Assembly: GCA_032622095.1 (NCBI GenBank)
Contig: CP136068.1
Location: forward strand, 47,176,443-47,240,442
Direction: 5' to 3'
DNA: 64,000 bases
Source: Siphonodentalium dalli
Lineage: Eukaryota; Mollusca; Scaphopoda; Gadilida; Siphonodentaliidae
Shown one piece after another: positions 10,097 through 20,459 of the stretch (the stretch's first letter is position 1; each line of letters opens with the position of its first letter). A program made the translations under genes and the position numbers. The notes under the pieces were generated by a model. That model was not told the origin of the DNA and did not search any database. It saw only the letters and a program-made list of their open reading frames with translations.

Positions 10097-11797
10097 ATGA
10101 AGCACCAGTGTTCAATTTGCTCTAGGGGGTATGTGCGGAACCATGATTTGATAAGACATGTACAATCTAAGCACACTGAGTTTGTTAACCGACACCCACA
10201 GCAGCAGCACCAAGCAACAGCAACAGACCGTAGCAGCAACAGGCAGCAGTATCATCAGCCACAACAACAGCCATTACAGCCACACCAGATACTACAACAC
10301 CAGCAGGGGACACAGCAACAAAGCGACATAACATCCTGCTTTGATGATCCAATGGCCAATGTCCATGAAGATTTTATTTTCAAGCATCCATTCACGGCAT
10401 GTGTAAGTGGACCGACATCTTGTGGTAAGACATACTTCGTGAAAACCTTACTACAAAAGTCTGCCTCAAAAATATCACCCGCACCTGACAGAATAATATG
10501 GTTTTATAAATATTGGCAGCCCCTATATGACGAATTAAAGTATACCGTCACCCCTCAGGTCAACTTTATACGAGGAATACCAGCAAACTTGGATTCGCTT
10601 ATCAACCCCCGGTATAAAAATCTAGTTATACTCGATGACTTGATGCAAACTTCATCAAAAGACCAGAGAGTTAATGATTTGCATTCCGAAGGAAGTCACC
10701 ATTTGAACTTATCTTTGATAAGTTTGAACCAGAATTTCTACTACAACAAAGATCCAACGCAACGACGAAATTGTCAATATTTGGTATTGTTCAATAACCC
10801 AATCGACAAGGGATTAATTTCAACATTATCAAGACAGATGTATCCTGAATGTCCTCAGCGTATGGTTCGAGAGTTTTCGGAAGCGACGAGTGAACCGTAC
10901 GGTTACCTACTGGTGGATTTAAAAGCCGCAACACCGGACACATTACGTCTGCGACAGAATGTACTAAAAGAGGACACGAACCAACATAGGGGTGAATGGA
11001 ATGGCATGAAATATAATCTCCAAAAAGACAGAGAACACCCAGATGAACAGAATGGGATGATAAAACATACAAAAGACACTGAGACCCAGGGTCAACAGAA
11101 TGCGATGAAATACGATGACAGAGAACTCCCCGGTCAACAGAAGGGCATAACATATAATTATATTGTGCCCCAGGGTCAACATAATGACTATACTATCGAC
11201 ATACGGCCACCTGGTGAGCTCGATGAAATTAATAAGAAGAACCATCAAAACAGAGACATTCAAGAAGACATGTCGTACCCTTGTAATGAATGCGGGCTTT
11301 TGTTCGCAGATCATTATGATGTTCAGAGACACGTAAAAAACTGGTGTCAAGAAAATAAGTTAAAACGAAAATTAACTGAGGACCCGGATGATAGTCAGAA
11401 TAAGGAAATTAAATTGAATGAAGATGAATACTTCAAAAGTTTGCGTGATGAAAGTAGAGATAAAACACGTGAGGAATGGAGTGATAAAGTGGACACGTAT
11501 AAGGAAAATGGCTCTAAAGACGCAGAAGCAAAAGAACAAGCTGACAAGGATCTTAAAAGTAAAGATATGATACACTTTATGACTGATTATGCTTGGACAA
11601 TAGTATCGTATCTGCAGCTGCGCAATGGGACTCTGCACAACAGAGTCATGGATAAAGTCGACAAATATTTGAATAATGGTTATGGAGAATATGATGCAGT
11701 GAAAATGTCAATATTAAAGTACAAACCGATGCTAGAAAAATTCATGGACGTAACATATGACACTTCTGGCGAAAGTGATGACAATTCGGACGATTAA
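10097..11797 (+). CDS. Polinton-type packaging ATPase with zinc fingers, right copy
   Basis: 566 codons, mirror copy of 7460-9160, with the same N-terminal C2H2 finger, Gln-rich linker, Walker A (105-112), Walker B (175-183) and distal C2HC finger, all intact. The start is the first ATG after a run of in-frame stops and places the zinc finger at residue 5; a TATAAATG overlaps the start. It differs from the left copy at four positions. Both copies are full length, so neither has decayed since duplication. AATAAA follows the stop by five bases. A packaging role is inferred from the family, and no capsid gene is present here to act with it. Confidence 0.75.
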   Translation: MKHQCSICSRGYVRNHDLIRHVQSKHTEFVNRHPQQQHQATATDRSSNRQQYHQPQQQPLQPHQILQHQQGTQQQSDITSCFDDPMANVHEDFIFKHPFTACVSGPTSCGKTYFVKTLLQKSASKISPAPDRIIWFYKYWQPLYDELKYTVTPQVNFIRGIPANLDSLINPRYKNLVILDDLMQTSSKDQRVNDLHSEGSHHLNLSLISLNQNFYYNKDPTQRRNCQYLVLFNNPIDKGLISTLSRQMYPECPQRMVREFSEATSEPYGYLLVDLKAATPDTLRLRQNVLKEDTNQHRGEWNGMKYNLQKDREHPDEQNGMIKHTKDTETQGQQNAMKYDDRELPGQQKGITYNYIVPQGQHNDYTIDIRPPGELDEINKKNHQNRDIQEDMSYPCNECGLLFADHYDVQRHVKNWCQENKLKRKLTEDPDDSQNKEIKLNEDEYFKSLRDESRDKTREEWSDKVDTYKENGSKDAEAKEQADKDLKSKDMIHFMTDYAWTIVSYLQLRNGTLHNRVMDKVDKYLNNGYGEYDAVKMSILKYKPMLEKFMDVTYDTSGESDDNSDD

Positions 11798-11802
11798 ATT
11801 TC

Positions 11803-11808
11803 AATAAA
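11803..11808 (+). terminator. Polyadenylation signal of the right ATPase gene
   Basis: AATAAA immediately downstream of the TAA stop codon (11795-11797), mirror of the minus-strand signal at 7449-7454. Confidence 0.6.
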
Positions 11809-12701
11809 CTTCATCAACATGATATTCTCGTTTTCGTTATATATCTATAAGCTGGGGGAGGGAGAGAGTGTGTGGATTATTGGGAATTGTAGAGTGAGAA
11901 ACGATACGTAATGATAAAAGGTGCATTAAGTGCCCCGAAAATTTGACCCTTAAATATTGATCTGTCATTTTAACTTTCAACCACTGCGCTTGTATTGTTA
12001 ACATTCATTCATAATGAGTGTCCCTTTAGAGTGTCTTGTGTTCCTTTTAATATTCAAACACCAATATTGCATCACGTCCCTTGTTTCGTGTCACTTTAAC
12101 TCCTTGAGTGTATTGCCCCTTCGAATGATGTCATAGCGTGTGTACATGTAAGATAGTATAACACTATGACTATGTCTGTATCTGTTGTTGGTAAGATGTG
12201 AAATATAAATTTCAGTTCATTCGTGTAGTAATTTCGTATATGTTCAACGCTCTTCATTCGTAAGAGTAATTACCAACTGGAAGTTGTACTATTTTTGATA
12301 AACATCGGATTTGCTCATCAGACGATAAGCTGACAATATTTACGCATGGTCTAATTAGATTCATGCATAAATGTAAGGTAATTTTTGTTATGGTCAAGTT
12401 TTTTGTTAAGACCATGTTCTAACATAGATCGATAAATAAGTTAAAGGTCATTATATTCCACAGTCAAATCTATTGGTGATCGAATTTGATAACTATTTTA
12501 TTGGAACAACTAAGAGTATTATTTACGTGAGATCAATGAGTCCAATTATTATAAATAATAAATTGCAGGCATCGGTGGATACCCGATTGCCACATTTAGT
12601 GATGACGTGATAAACTGATAAAATGTCCAAGTGACGTACTATAATGAGCAAAAAAAAAATGAGTTGACCTTCGGCTTCGTCCCGATTGGGTACTGAGCTG
12701 A
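11809..12701. other. Non-coding Polinton interior, right arm
   Basis: Mirror of 6556-7448. It is AT-rich and no gene is seen. Confidence 0.5.
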
Positions 12702-12880
12702 CACCGGGGATAAATTGACCAATGACTGCCCTTGTATCCTTTGACAGATATGCGTGCGCAGACTCGTTTGATGTTCGCTATCGCATTACTATGTTTTAAT
12801 AGCCGAGCCTTCACTACTCGTCTGACTCTCTTACCGACAAGACCTGTCTACACAGTACTTCTCCGGCAGACTATTCATCC
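12702..12880 (-). repeat. Internal repeat A, right arm
   Basis: Mirror of 6377-6555. Confidence 0.75.
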
Positions 12881-12897
12881 ACTGGTAGGCCTACATA

Positions 12898-12951
12898 CAG
12901 GTATGCCCTAAATAATGGACTGCTTAACCACAGCAGAATTATAGGTAACTT
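12898..12951 (-). repeat. Half copy of the TA-flanked MITE family in the right arm
   Basis: Mirror of 6306-6359. It carries small differences (AAATAATGG here against CCATTAGTT on the left). Confidence 0.6.
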
Positions 12952-13172
12952 TTCTTTTCTAAACATGGAACATGTCTGAACCTATCATTGGTACAATAGC
13001 AGTGATATAATGTTACATCATCGGTGCTACCTGTAGTTTCGGTATATGATCGTAAGTGTGACTGGAGTGATAAGGGGTTATTACGTAATGTTGTTATAAC
13101 AATGTCATCAAAGCAATTTCTATAATTGAGTGTCTCACGACCTGACGTAATATGTATGCATGTTTTGGCTAA

Positions 13173-13694
13173 CTAATTATCGTGTGAATGACACAGTTTA
13201 TCAACCTTAATTGATACTAACCCGTTTTGTTCAGACATTAAATCGATATGTTTTCTGAATACCATATAACTGTGAGCGGGGAAATAATATAATTCATTTG
13301 GTAAAGCAAAGGTGTGACACACGACCAATGTCGCGTGTGATTGCGTGTACAGCGAACAATTCATTCTGGAGGGTTCTAATTTCACATTACAATTTTCGAC
13401 CGTTAGTCTCAATACTTCCAATAATTCACGATAATACACACCTGTCATATGGGATAGAGAGAGTGTAAAGAATAAACGCTCTTTATTATTTATGTAAAAG
13501 TAATAGTGTCTATTTTCAGGTATGACAATTATATGAACTGCGTCCGATAAAACACTGGAATGTATGCATTCATATCGATGGTCACAATGTCCAATAAAGC
13601 TATTTTCTAAACATCGATTAATAAATTCATGAAAAATATTTGAACAAAAAATATTACGAAAGATATTACGCGCAAATAATTTAACATTCGACAT
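13173..13694 (-). CDS. Unrecognised 173-aa Polinton-borne protein, right copy
   Basis: Identical in amino-acid sequence to the product of 5563-6084. It lies just inside the right terminus and points inward. I do not recognise the family. The identity of the two copies, against four changes in the longer ATPase, fits a very recent duplication or homogenisation. Confidence 0.6.
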   Translation of the reverse strand: MSNVKLFARNIFRNIFCSNIFHEFINRCLENSFIGHCDHRYECIHSSVLSDAVHIIVIPENRHYYFYINNKERLFFTLSLSHMTGVYYRELLEVLRLTVENCNVKLEPSRMNCSLYTQSHATLVVCHTFALPNELYYFPAHSYMVFRKHIDLMSEQNGLVSIKVDKLCHSHDN

Positions 13695-14008
13695 TTTTTA
13701 ATTTCGAGTTTATCAGAAACCGAAAACTCGTTATAAATTTTTTATTTAAACAATTTTGGGGGTTTTGATAATTTGGAAGTTTGGAAATTTTGGGGTTTTG
13801 ATAATTTGGAAGTTTGGAAATTTATAAATTTTTTGGAAAAAATAATTTTTGGAAAAAATAATTTTTTGAAAAAATAAATTTTTGAAGTTTTGAAATTTTT
13901 TTTTGGGTTTTAATATTTTGGAAGTTTTGGGAATATTTTAGTACAACCAATTTTAGACCCCAAAGATTCTATTTTTAGATGTGACGGTAACGAGACGGCT
14001 ATTCTTCT

Positions 14009-14014
14009 TATATT
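14009..14014. repeat. Right target-site duplication TATATT
   Basis: Directly follows the CT terminus of the Polinton and matches 5227-5232 exactly. Confidence 0.85.
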
Positions 14015-14789
14015 GTTTGACCGAATTTGCGGGCGCGGCCATGTTTATGTACCAAAAGCGGAAGTTCTAATAGGGGAATTCCCCATGTGTAGTTGCCATA
14101 GTGTAAAAATAGGAATAACAGAAACGGACGATTTATGCAGTTTATATTTCCTATTTTTGTCGACATCACGATCAACGATGTTGCTCAATGAAATCAATAT
14201 TTTTATTTTTATGTCATCAGGTGGGCTTGTAAAGGATCGGCGTCAAAAAATAAAATGAAATTGAAAAACGAAAATGTTCGGTCGGTCGGATCCGCAAACC
14301 ATCTTATAAAAAAGGCCTTATCACCGCAAACGCCTTTAGGCACTTTCATTTGTTTTCTCCCAATAGATATGCCACATAGTTGAGCATTGTCTCTATTTAA
14401 ACAAGAATAATGATATGTATAGACATACAAGCCTGCATGTTCTGATAGTTGCGAGAAATAAGTATATATAGGATACAACTTAAGACGTGTTTACAGTTTA
14501 ATATCACTAGCTAACAGCAACTATAGAATGTACGTAAGATAGCGATATTAAACTACAAACAATGATTAAGGTGTAGCCTACTTATAACCATTTATTGCAA
14601 CTTTAAGTAATAATGACATATTTCGAAAATATTTTAGTGAATCAATCTGATAATTGTGTATCCAGACAGCATGTCGACTGGGAGTATATGGACATTACGA
14701 ATAGTGTCTAAAACTCCAATAAATACGGTAGCACATGTTCTGAAAACACAAGTTCGCGCATTTGTAAATAAACACCTAAAAAAAAGCCC

Positions 14790-15500
14790 CACCCCGTATT
14801 ATATTCCGTAATATTTTATGAGATATTTGATTGATTTTAACGAAACTGTACACAAATGGTTAGTGAGATCTGATAAACAACCTGTGTGAGGCACCGTCCT
14901 GTAAATTATGTTATGGCCGGCTGAGCATGAATTGAATGGAAGAGGGGTGCTTTTCAAAATTTGCAAAACACTGACATAGAGTGGACAGTCACTCCATTGT
15001 TCACACAAATTGTTACTGGCTGTAAATGTGTTATAAATGTGACAGTGAGTCCATGATAACATGCGTGTCATCTTCGGGACGCAATGTTCCTGCTGCATTC
15101 CCAGGCCATTCAGTCTAACCACACACCTTTGGAATGACACCTTGAAGTTTCATGCTGTGAGCGACACAGAGTTATTGAAATCAGTCTCTTTGAAACCATT
15201 TTTCAGTAAACCATTGTTCCCACCTTGTAGGCCATTGAGGTACCATGACATAAGGATGTGCCAAGCATGTGCGAGAAGTGGGGACCAAGGCACATCTGAA
15301 TGTCTGATCACTCTACCTTTGTTTTTGCAACTTTTGAAAAGTGCCCCTCTTCCATTCAATTTGTGCTCACTCAGCCATATCTCATCTCACAGCACAGTAA
15401 TGAGCACACTTGGTGTCGTTGGTTCCACAAACCATTTGTGGAAACTTTCATCAAAATCTATCCAATATCTCATAAAATATTACCGAATATATTAGGGGTA
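14790..15500. mobile_element. Foldback element
   Basis: The left text (CGTAATATTTTATGAGATAT from about 14808, then ACAAATGGTT and GAATGGAAGAGGGGTGC) is matched in reverse complement at the right (CATAAAATATTACCG near 15472, ACAAACCATTTGTG, GTGCCCCTCTTCCATTC). The arms are about 200 bp and clearly diverged. No transposase is seen. The ORFs at 14799-15495 follow the repeat and are not credited. Confidence 0.6.
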
Positions 15501-16439
15501 AATTACCATCCCTCCTATAACTGAGAGCCTTATCACGTCCGTGCTTCGATACTGTGATGGACACCCCCTGATAAAATGGAACCACGTTCCTGCCTCGATG
15601 TGTTATGATAAGAGTAGTAGATCAGTGTGAAAGCATAGGATGGGCACAATATATATAATGTTATACCATCAAAATAATATTTTGTTTTCATAAACTGAAT
15701 GGTTGTAATTTGTGAAAACAATGATACCAAATTGGTTGTAGTACTCGATATTACACTGACTTGTTCTTACATACACACTCTACAAACGAACATTTTTTAG
15801 TTAACTTTGCGCAGACAAGTGGTCATCAACTTAGAAATCCGTGTACCGATTGGATAGCTCTGATAAGCGATCAACCTCTCAACTTATGATCGGTTAATTC
15901 TTTTGTAACTTTGGCTTGCCGTGATTCAATATATTGTGAATCACTCACAGGTGACGGTTTACCCGTAAGCAATCTACAATAATCAACAGTTTATCTTTGT
16001 GAAATATGAGAGTTTTTGTTACCTCATCGTTTCATTGTACCGGCGATATCACTAATCACAAAAATAATAGCACGCATTGTAACTTTCCCAAATTCCCATA
16101 GAAATTGCTGTCAGTTATTTTAGCTCTACATGTCAACAATAATGACAACGTGAGCTTGTATGTGGTGAAAATATTTGTGTCAACTTATCGGTATGAAATT
16201 TCCGACTGTTGAGAAATATTTTGACCAACGTTGGGGGCACCCACCAAGCCGTCCAACACCCCACATGTCACACCCCGGCGTCGTCGAAGAAGTCAGTCTG
16301 GTTTTGAAGTTATCATATTGACTAATGTTCATTTTGGGGTAAACGGTAGTTAGCATGTGTTTTATAGCCTAAGTCATTGACAACCATGTGCCCCTATACA
16401 GCTTTCCCAAAGGATTGCCAAGCATTGACCGTGTGTGTC

Positions 16440-16497
<58 letters not shown>

Positions 16498-17412
16498 CCG
16501 TTCATTACTCGTTATGCCGACATGTGTGCAAATGTACCACGAACTCCATGTCTGTACAACAGCCTCTTTAAAACTCCGGCGATTATCCAAGAGACTGCCT
16601 CTAACACTATCGCTACCATCAGACGAACGTGGTAATCTACTTGGTATAATAGCAGAAACGACTCGTTTTCTTGTATCAGAACAGTGTATAGCCAGCCACT
16701 GTATGTATAATATGATAGATAATATGCAGGTATTTTTTCTAAGCGCGCATTCTGGAGCAGCCTTTCTATATTTATCACAAGAACAGATTGCCATTGAAAT
16801 TTACCCACGGTGGCCGTTTGATAGATGAGCCATCGTCAATTGGAAGTGGAACGCTCAGTAACATGTATATATCAGCATATGTTAAAGACAAAGATCCAGT
16901 TTACTTAAAGGGACTCAATGCATTCGAAGTGGGTTCCTGTGAAATAACATAAACGTCGATAAAACAACTGTCATCAGCAAGTATATATATGAAACAATAT
17001 ATTGAGTTTTGTTATTTTCAGTACAAATAACTCTCCAATAATGAGATGTTGGATGCCAAACCATCGTGATGTATAAATACTATAAATTACTGTTATACTG
17101 CAAATAACGACACAAGTCCAATGATATGCCAAAAAGTAATCAACATTTCATGGTAGGCATTGACAAAGGTCAAAATATTGAGAAATATTCTGAAAATCAT
17201 ATTCATGCGAAATTTAGTTATTCGAGAACTATCAATAATAATTATTAGAACAAACAATGGATTTTAAGACGTTTTAGAGGTTGAAATTAATGTTTTCTTT
17301 TCTGTCCCTTTCGGTACAAAGAACTTCGAGAAAATAATTAATAATTTCACACAACAATCCAATAAGCAAATATCTTATTGGCGTGGCACTATGCGAGTAG
17401 ACTTAATTTTTG
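15501..17412. other. Non-coding AT-rich DNA with a TA microsatellite
   Basis: No gene is seen apart from a perfect TA run at 16443-16494. Open frames across the run translate to Tyr-Ile repeats and are not genes. Confidence 0.5.
16443..16494. repeat. (TA)n microsatellite
   Basis: Uninterrupted TA repeat of about 52 bp. Confidence 0.95.
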
Positions 17413-17884
17413 CCAACTGTTGCAGGGGGGGGGGGGGTCATTCACTTTTTTCCATACAGTAGGCCGGGGTGGGTGGTTCAGCCGCGAAAAAAGTCACCTT
17501 TTTCCAAGTGGTCACAGTTTTTTCCTCTTACAACATTTCTGCAATATAATTGCCTCAAAGTGTTCAGCAACGTTGTTATGGTATGTATGATGCTTTAGGT
17601 CAGGGCTTAGGGGGTAGTTAGTGTGGATATAGGCATAATGCTTCTCAGAAATCCCGGTTACAAACCAACACTCACAATTTCGTCTTTTGCATCAGATCAC
17701 ATTGTCAAGTACCAACACCACTTGTTCAAGATGAAAATGGACAGCTATGACACCCATTATTAAAGTAAATAAAAATGAATAAAGTTATTCATTTATATCA
17801 TTAATGTTTACTCATTAGACCTGATCAGACATCATAAGAGGCAAAACATGGAAATCTCATCATGATAGAAAGTATTGAATGCTA

Positions 17885-18399
17885 TTTAAAGGTGGATTAT
17901 CTCTTTGTAAACATGTATTATATAGTTACCAGGGTATAAAATATTAGATTTGAATCGAAGACTCCTGTCCGGAAATGCTTCTATCGATTAATATTAATTT
18001 TATTTCGAATATTTTCTGGTCTAAAAAGGTGTGTTTGTTCAGGTAACGAACAATAGTGGTTACTGTTAACAGAGACCAGAATTTTTTTTGTACAATTTTG
18101 TCACAAATAAACGTTAATTATACTCATTATCGCTTATATATGTGGAACAAAACAATACAAACAATCAATCTGGGACATTTGACTTTCGGTGCGTAGCCAT
18201 AGGAACAGCCCAGTGCTCTATATCGCATGGTCTGTTCTAAAAATAGACACATAAATGGTCCCGATTTGATATTCGAAATAAAATCAATATATTAATTGAT
18301 AGAAGCTTTTCCGGACAGGGGTATTCAGTTCATATATATTATTTTATACCCACGCAACTATTTAAAATTTGTTATTTAAAGAGATAATCAATCTTTAAA
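17885..18399. mobile_element. Foldback MITE-like element
   Basis: TTTAAAGGTGGATTATCTCT at the left mirrors AGATAATCAATCTTTAAA at the right. Inner blocks (CCGGAAATGCTTCTATC / GATAGAAGCTTTTCCGG, TTTATTTCGAATAT / ATATTCGAAATAAA, TCTGGTCT / TGGTCTGTTC) continue the inverted symmetry for about 200 bp per arm. Confidence 0.65.
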
Positions 18400-18772
18400 G
18401 CCACATCCAGATTTTTTAGTTTAATTTATTGGGGTTTTTTTTGGACACAATTTCATGCTGATCAATCTGTTAAACGCCATGTTGTCAGATGGTATAAGAT
18501 CGATTCGTGTGGGTCCATTACTATTTAGCATAAATGTTTTGCCTAAATTTTTATTTTATACTTTCGATACAGTTGTATTTGAAGTGATTACAGACAAGCA
18601 TTGGAAATATGGTAAAATGTTCATATAACTTGTTTACAAGTCATGAGTCAATTGATAAACAAAAACAAACAGGATAACAATGGGTGCCGCAGGTTTATAC
18701 GATTCTTATCTGTTCTCAGACTTTATAACTGAAACAAATACCAAGCCTAAATGGTGTGAGACTACAGATTTT

Positions 18773-18900
18773 TAGGTAAAACGTGGGTGGGTACCCTGCA
18801 TGAAATTGGAAAAAAAATTACTTCAAATAAGGGGTGATTTCGCTGGATTTTGAGGTAAAAAGGGGGTGGGTACCCCGCATGAAATTGGAAAAAAAATTTC
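18773..18900 (+). repeat. Tandem duplication of about 75 bp
   Basis: GGGTGGGTACCCTGCATGAA at 18784 recurs as GGGTGGGTACCCCGCATGAA about 75 bp later, each followed by ATTGGAAAAAAAATT. Confidence 0.8.
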
Positions 18901-19782
18901 AGCCTACTGTCATGGCACTTTTTTCCGACCCCCCTGACTGTTGAGTTAAATTTTAATTGCATAACATAACATCATACCCACATATACTATAATGGAAAAT
19001 AAAGCAGTAACAAATATTCCAGCCAAATGAAAACAAATGTTGATATGCAGTGTAGTCCACTCAAGCAAGGAGCAATCGACTGGAATTAGGCCAAAGTGTC
19101 AACTGACAATGGTGGTCAGATTTAACTTAACTTTGTCAGCTTAAACATATTTCATCGCAGCCCAATTTTGCATGTTCGGCAGTCATGACAAGGACATTCT
19201 CAGATATTGAATATTATTTATGGGTAGTTGCCTTTCAAAATGAAGATAATCGTTACATTTCACGACTCAAGAATAATTAAGTCTCCTCTCATGGTCTTCA
19301 TATATGATATCGTTGATACTTGAACTGCTCTTAAGAACAAAATATTTTAAAGAAGTTCTTGGTGCCTAAAAACAGTGAAAATGTAACTTTTTGTCATGCC
19401 ATAAGAGGATATGTAGTTATAATTCCGAACCGTTTGATGATTCTTAATTATTGTGTCACAATAATTACGTTACATTACGTATAAATACTATGCTATTACA
19501 GCCCAAAAAAATAGTGTATTATATGTTTGCGTATATCGAAGTTTAATTTTGAACAAATCTGCACCGGACAGCTGTTATTCCTGGACAACTGTTACTGCGA
19601 CAAAATCCACGTGCAATTTCCAATCACACGAACCGTGTCAAGGGGCGTCGTTTTTCTGTACGCCAATGACTATTTTTTGCCCACAGAAAATGTTCGTAAA
19701 CGTCTCATTTATCGATATTTATCGGAATTTTTCATCTGTATCAATGTAGCTTCTCCTTGTATATACAAATGCGTTTTAAGTC

Positions 19783-19891
19783 GGTTAATGTGTGCATGGA
19801 CGAGCTACTGGACATTCGTGAACTAAATAGTCTCGGGCTGCGCCCTCGACCAACTAGTTTACGAATGTCCAGTATAGCTCGCACATTAACC
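19783..19891. repeat. Short foldback element
   Basis: GGTTAATGTGTGCATGGACG and CTACTGGACATTCGTGAACT are mirrored by GTTTACGAATGTCCAGTA and GCTCGCACATTAACC, around a loop containing TCGGGCTGCGCCCTCGA. Confidence 0.75.
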
Positions 19892-20459
19892 CTGACTAAA
19901 TGGCTTCTCCAAAGGACTTTTGAGTATTCGTAAATATTTATATTTAGACATATATTATACATAAAACGAACATAATTATACACATAATTCGTAAATGTAT
20001 GTCACATTGAATAATATAACGGGTTATGGAATCTACTTATCATGTAGAATAACTACCTTCTCAATTTTCAATATTGGTCCAACATTTATTAGCAATATAT
20101 ATGTATATAGAATAATAGTGTACACTATGTGTTATGTTTGGCTGTTTATCTATAGTTTTGGCAGTCGAATTAAGCACCCTCGTATAACGTACAGCTTAGT
20201 TTGTATAAATGAGCTGTGCACATGATAACATGAACAACATGAACGTTATAAGGGTTATACCACGATTCCGTAAAACATAGGCATGTTGTTTTACATATCA
20301 CACGAATGTATATAAATGCATAAAATGTACATTCTAGCTTTATGAAGAATCATGAAATTGGTAAACAAAAATTGAGATTGGGGGCATGTTAACCGAAAGT
20401 ATTTTTATCCAAATAGACCATCCGGTGTGTGATTCCATGCGGTGATAATGTCGACGGTT

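Larger units (their letters stand above)
5233..14008. mobile_element. Palindromic Polinton/Maverick-like element
   Basis: The element begins AGAAGAATAGCCGTCTCG and ends with its reverse complement, giving 5'-AG...CT-3' termini with a TATATT duplication outside each end: the Polinton hallmark. It encodes an FtsK/HerA-type ATPase, also a Polinton hallmark. Unlike any ordinary Polinton (15-20 kb with PolB, integrase, protease, capsid and short terminal repeats), the whole 8776-bp element is an inverted repeat: left arm 5233-9634, spacer 9635-9651, right arm 9652-14008. Mirrored features sum to 19257 over most of the arms. A 16-bp indel in the A/T-rich subterminal region and about 29 bp in the GC-rich centre are the main length differences. 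Genes for polymerase and integrase are absent, so it must be mobilised in trans. Superfamily assignment rests on ends, duplication and ATPase, not on a database search. Confidence 0.8.
9652..14008 (-). repeat. Right arm of the Polinton palindrome
   Basis: 4357-bp mirror of the left arm. Outside 14008 the sequence is unrelated to that left of 5233 except for the TATATT duplication and the older TIR element, so the symmetry stops exactly at the transposon ends. Confidence 0.9.
4581..14317. mobile_element. Old terminal-inverted-repeat element, split by the Polinton
   Basis: GGCCTTTTTTTATAAGATGG followed by TTTGCGGA at 4581 is matched in reverse complement at about 14291-14317, and both are followed inward by a GGTCGGTCGGA-type motif. 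Removing 5233-14008 and one TATATT leaves an element of about 1 kb. No convincing target duplication is visible at its outer edges, so the superfamily is unknown. It would be the older host of the Polinton insertion. Confidence 0.45.
17413..18945. mobile_element. Probable TIR element with poly-G/poly-C ends
   Basis: The left end has CCAACTGTTGCA, a poly-G run, CACTTTTTTCCAT and CAGTAGGCC. The right end has the reverse order in complement: CCTACTGTCATGG, CACTTTTTTCCGACCCCCC and TGACTGTTG. The termini are diverged, and a second foldback (17885-18399) sits inside. No coding capacity was recognised. Confidence 0.4.

Noticed and set aside
5233-14008. Assembly or sequencing artefact as the cause of the palindrome
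   Set aside because: Symmetry stops exactly at transposon-type termini with a matching 6-bp duplication, flanks differ, and the arms carry indels and substitutions. A missed-adapter inversion would continue into the flank on one side.
16377-16828. Tyr-Ile repeat ORFs
   Set aside because: Generated by the TA microsatellite; no other coding sign.
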